Under the pieces are notes generated by a model that did no database searches, had not been told where the DNA came from, and saw nothing but the letters and a program-made list of their open reading frames with translations. Positions 61,991 through 64,000 of a stretch of 64,000 nt of DNA are shown one piece after another; positions within the stretch are counted from its first letter, which is position 1, and the number at the start of each line of letters is the position of its first letter. This DNA comes from Serinus canaria (lineage: Eukaryota > Chordata > Aves > Passeriformes > Fringillidae): positions 65,723,934-65,787,933 of the forward strand of contig NC_066313.1 of NCBI RefSeq assembly GCF_022539315.1. Reading direction: 5' to 3'. The position numbers and the translations under genes are program-made.

Positions 61991-64000
61991 TCTGATATTT
62001 TCAGAAGAGGAAGATGAAATTTCCTTGACTTTTGATAGCAGAAATATAAATGGCAAACTCCTTTGTGGTGGTTTTGAATGCTGTTGCCCCAGTAATGCAA
62101 TACCTAACACACATCAGGCATCACATCATAATGGGCAGCCACACACACATTATCATTAGCAACAAAAGGCAGATGGTACTCTGTAAATACCACCTTGGCT
62201 ACACACCTTCATCATCTTTCAAATAATCTGTAACAGAACACTTTGTCTGCAGAATTTACCTTCCTTAATTTTCTTCAGAATGGTGAGCAAAAGCTTTTAA
62301 GCAGCAGGTGGTCACAGCTTACATGACAGAATGCAGGAGAATATTCATGTAGTCATGACTTTATTCCTGAACAGCATTTTTCCTCTGGTCAGAATTATAA
62401 AAGCAGTGAAATCCATGATCTACTGCAACTAGGACAAAATCTACTGCAACTAAGACAAGAATTTTGCTGCTAATTCTGAGGTCCAAGATCCTGCCCAAAA
62501 TTGAGTATTTCACAGCCTCTTCTATCTGAGCTTGAGTTTCATTTCCTTTCTTTTCTTTTTTCCCCCCCTTTTTTAGGACATGCCTAATCTCCAAGTAGAT
62601 TCTTTCTTCTGCTTTGCAACTTACTTTCAAAACACAGCTCTGCAGTATGTGAAAATCAGAGGCAGTATTGCAGAGCAGAGAGAAGTGCCACTAAAGCACA
62701 GATATTATATCCATATCAAGGCAATGAACCTGTGCACAACTGTTTATAAAAATGAGCATAACAGATATGACAAAAAGTACAAAGGTTTTTGAGATATATT
62801 ACTTTTTTGCTCAAGATGCTTTCTATGTTGGTTTCTCTGAGCAGAGCTCAGCTTCCACAACAGAAAAAAGCAAGAATGGGAACCTTTGATTAGAGACATT
62901 TTACTCTCTGAAAAGTGATATTGAAAGTGTGGGTGTTTCTGAAAAAATTTTGGTAGGCTAGAGACAGTTTTCAATTTGAAGAGATAAAAAAGAGATGTAT
63001 GAAATGTAAAAATGAGGGAGACTTGTTGGATGGGACCTGTGGAGAGGCATCCCTGGGGATCCAACACAAAGTTTCTCAGATGCTAGATTCTGGTTTTAAA
63101 TTATCTGATTGCACAGCAAGCTCTCCAAGAAAAATTCCACACTTCTACTAGAGATGTCAATGTGTAACTACAGCTCTGGGTGCAAAATGCTGCTGTGTGC
63201 TGATAATCCTAAACAGGTAACCAATAAATAACAATCATCTCCCTGGTGTCAGTGTTTGTGAGCCATCTTGAGATGGACCATAGAGGGTAAGAGCCAAATT
63301 AGTTCTGTTTACTTCTTCATGCATCATTAGTAAGCAAAATAAGTTCATTTGAGCATTTTCTCTTCTTTTTGAAACTCATTACTCTACCCTCTCTCTACTA
63401 TCAAAGCTTCACCATGGAAAAATCCATTGGCCAGATTCATTTCTGGATAGCCACAGTGATGAAAATGGACTGTGAACTGCATTCCACCCAGAATTCTGCC
63501 AGCTTTGCTTTTCTCTGCTCTGAACCAGCAAAATTTTGCAGCCATCCATAGACATGTGGCTACTTTTACTTCTGCTCTCACTCTGTGCATGCTGTAATCC
63601 CCAATCTTTTGAGAAGAAACAAATACAGAAGGCATTAGAGATAGTGATGAGCCTCACACCCCTTATTGCTGCTAACAAGTGTCTCATTTGAGCTGTAAGT
63701 TTGGTAGCAAGGGGGTACAGATGTGCTGGTTTCCCTGACCCCTGGGAGTGGAGAGGACACATCCACTCTTCCACAGGTGATTGAAGAGGCATCTGCAAGG
63801 CACTTCTGCTGCTGCTGAGCAGCACAGCTAAGCAAAGAATGCCAAAGAGGTAGCAAGAGCTTTAGTCTTTTCTTCCTCTCTGTTGCTTCCCCCTCACCAG
63901 CCTTTGCTGTCACCTTGTGTGGGACTGAACCAGCTGGCAGTGGGGAGAAGCAACACCTCATAACTTCAGTCAAGTATCAGCCCAGTTGAAAGGGTCAATT
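61991..64000. other. Unique non-coding DNA
   Basis: Contains a 21-bp tandem doublet at 62418-62459 and a short C/T run at 62545-62574. Overlapping minus frames at 63384-63973 (83, 138 and 112 codons) occupy different frames and show no domain. Nothing else recognised. Confidence 0.5.
62418..62459. repeat. 21-bp tandem duplication
   Basis: ATCTACTGCAACTAGGACAA followed immediately by a second copy with one or two substitutions. It appears as a repeated VAVDFVLVAVD-type peptide in a minus-strand frame. Confidence 0.9.

Noticed and set aside
61489..62159. Overlapping 152- and 168-codon + frames rich in Phe, Ser and Leu
   Set aside because: Two frames open over the same C/T-biased tract. Pyrimidine bias removes stop codons and no domain or signal of selection is visible.
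1..64000. CRISPR arrays, operons, prophage or other prokaryotic systems
   Set aside because: No regularly spaced repeats, no dense coding, and clear avian CR1 and LTR sequences. The window is vertebrate nuclear DNA.

Overview
The window looks like non-coding vertebrate DNA, almost certainly from a bird and probably a passerine. The evidence is AT-rich, CpG-poor sequence, a CR1 retrotransposon tail ending in the avian ATTCTGTG-type 3' repeat, two much older antisense CR1 copies, and a solo LTR of a type I recall as common in passerine genomes. I found no protein-coding gene, tRNA, rRNA, CRISPR array or prokaryotic feature. The longest open frames (about 120-180 codons) fall in simple repeats or strand-biased C/T or G/A tracts, or are about what chance predicts in 64 kb read in six frames. 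The window could be a gene desert or a very large intron, and the sequence alone does not decide between these.

Layout. Positions 1-25 kb are mostly unique AT-rich DNA with a TA microsatellite (2.8 kb), a short CR1 3' end carrying a 15-G run (5.1 kb), and purine-rich stretches near 7.2, 10.8 and 20 kb. An old antisense CR1 lies at 25.1-25.7 kb. Positions 26-41 kb are unique sequence with a GT-rich, GGGGTTT-containing block at 32.8 kb and two hairpins (38.7 and 41.2 kb). A solo LTR on the minus strand occupies 41.385-41.798 kb with a candidate 4-bp target duplication. A second old antisense CR1 lies at 45.3-45.8 kb and a CA/TA microsatellite at 47.8 kb.

The most unusual structure is a duplicated unit about 5.9 kb apart (50.15-50.81 and 56.03-56.71 kb). 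Its outer part is clearly diverged, but an inner 250-bp segment is identical in the two copies, which suggests a recent gene-conversion tract or very strong constraint. Further right, a large purine-to-pyrimidine strand-switching repeat ends in a (TCCCC)n array (58.7-59.2 kb). A better preserved sense CR1 copy of about 0.7 kb follows (60.5-61.2 kb), then a C/T-biased tract and unique DNA to the end.

No genes can be described as working together here. What the window offers is a history of retrotransposon insertions, small duplications, hairpin-forming mutations and repeat expansions in neutral or regulatory DNA. Two AT-rich blocks (46.8-47.1 and 52.8-53.1 kb) resemble conserved non-coding elements in style only and need cross-species alignment.
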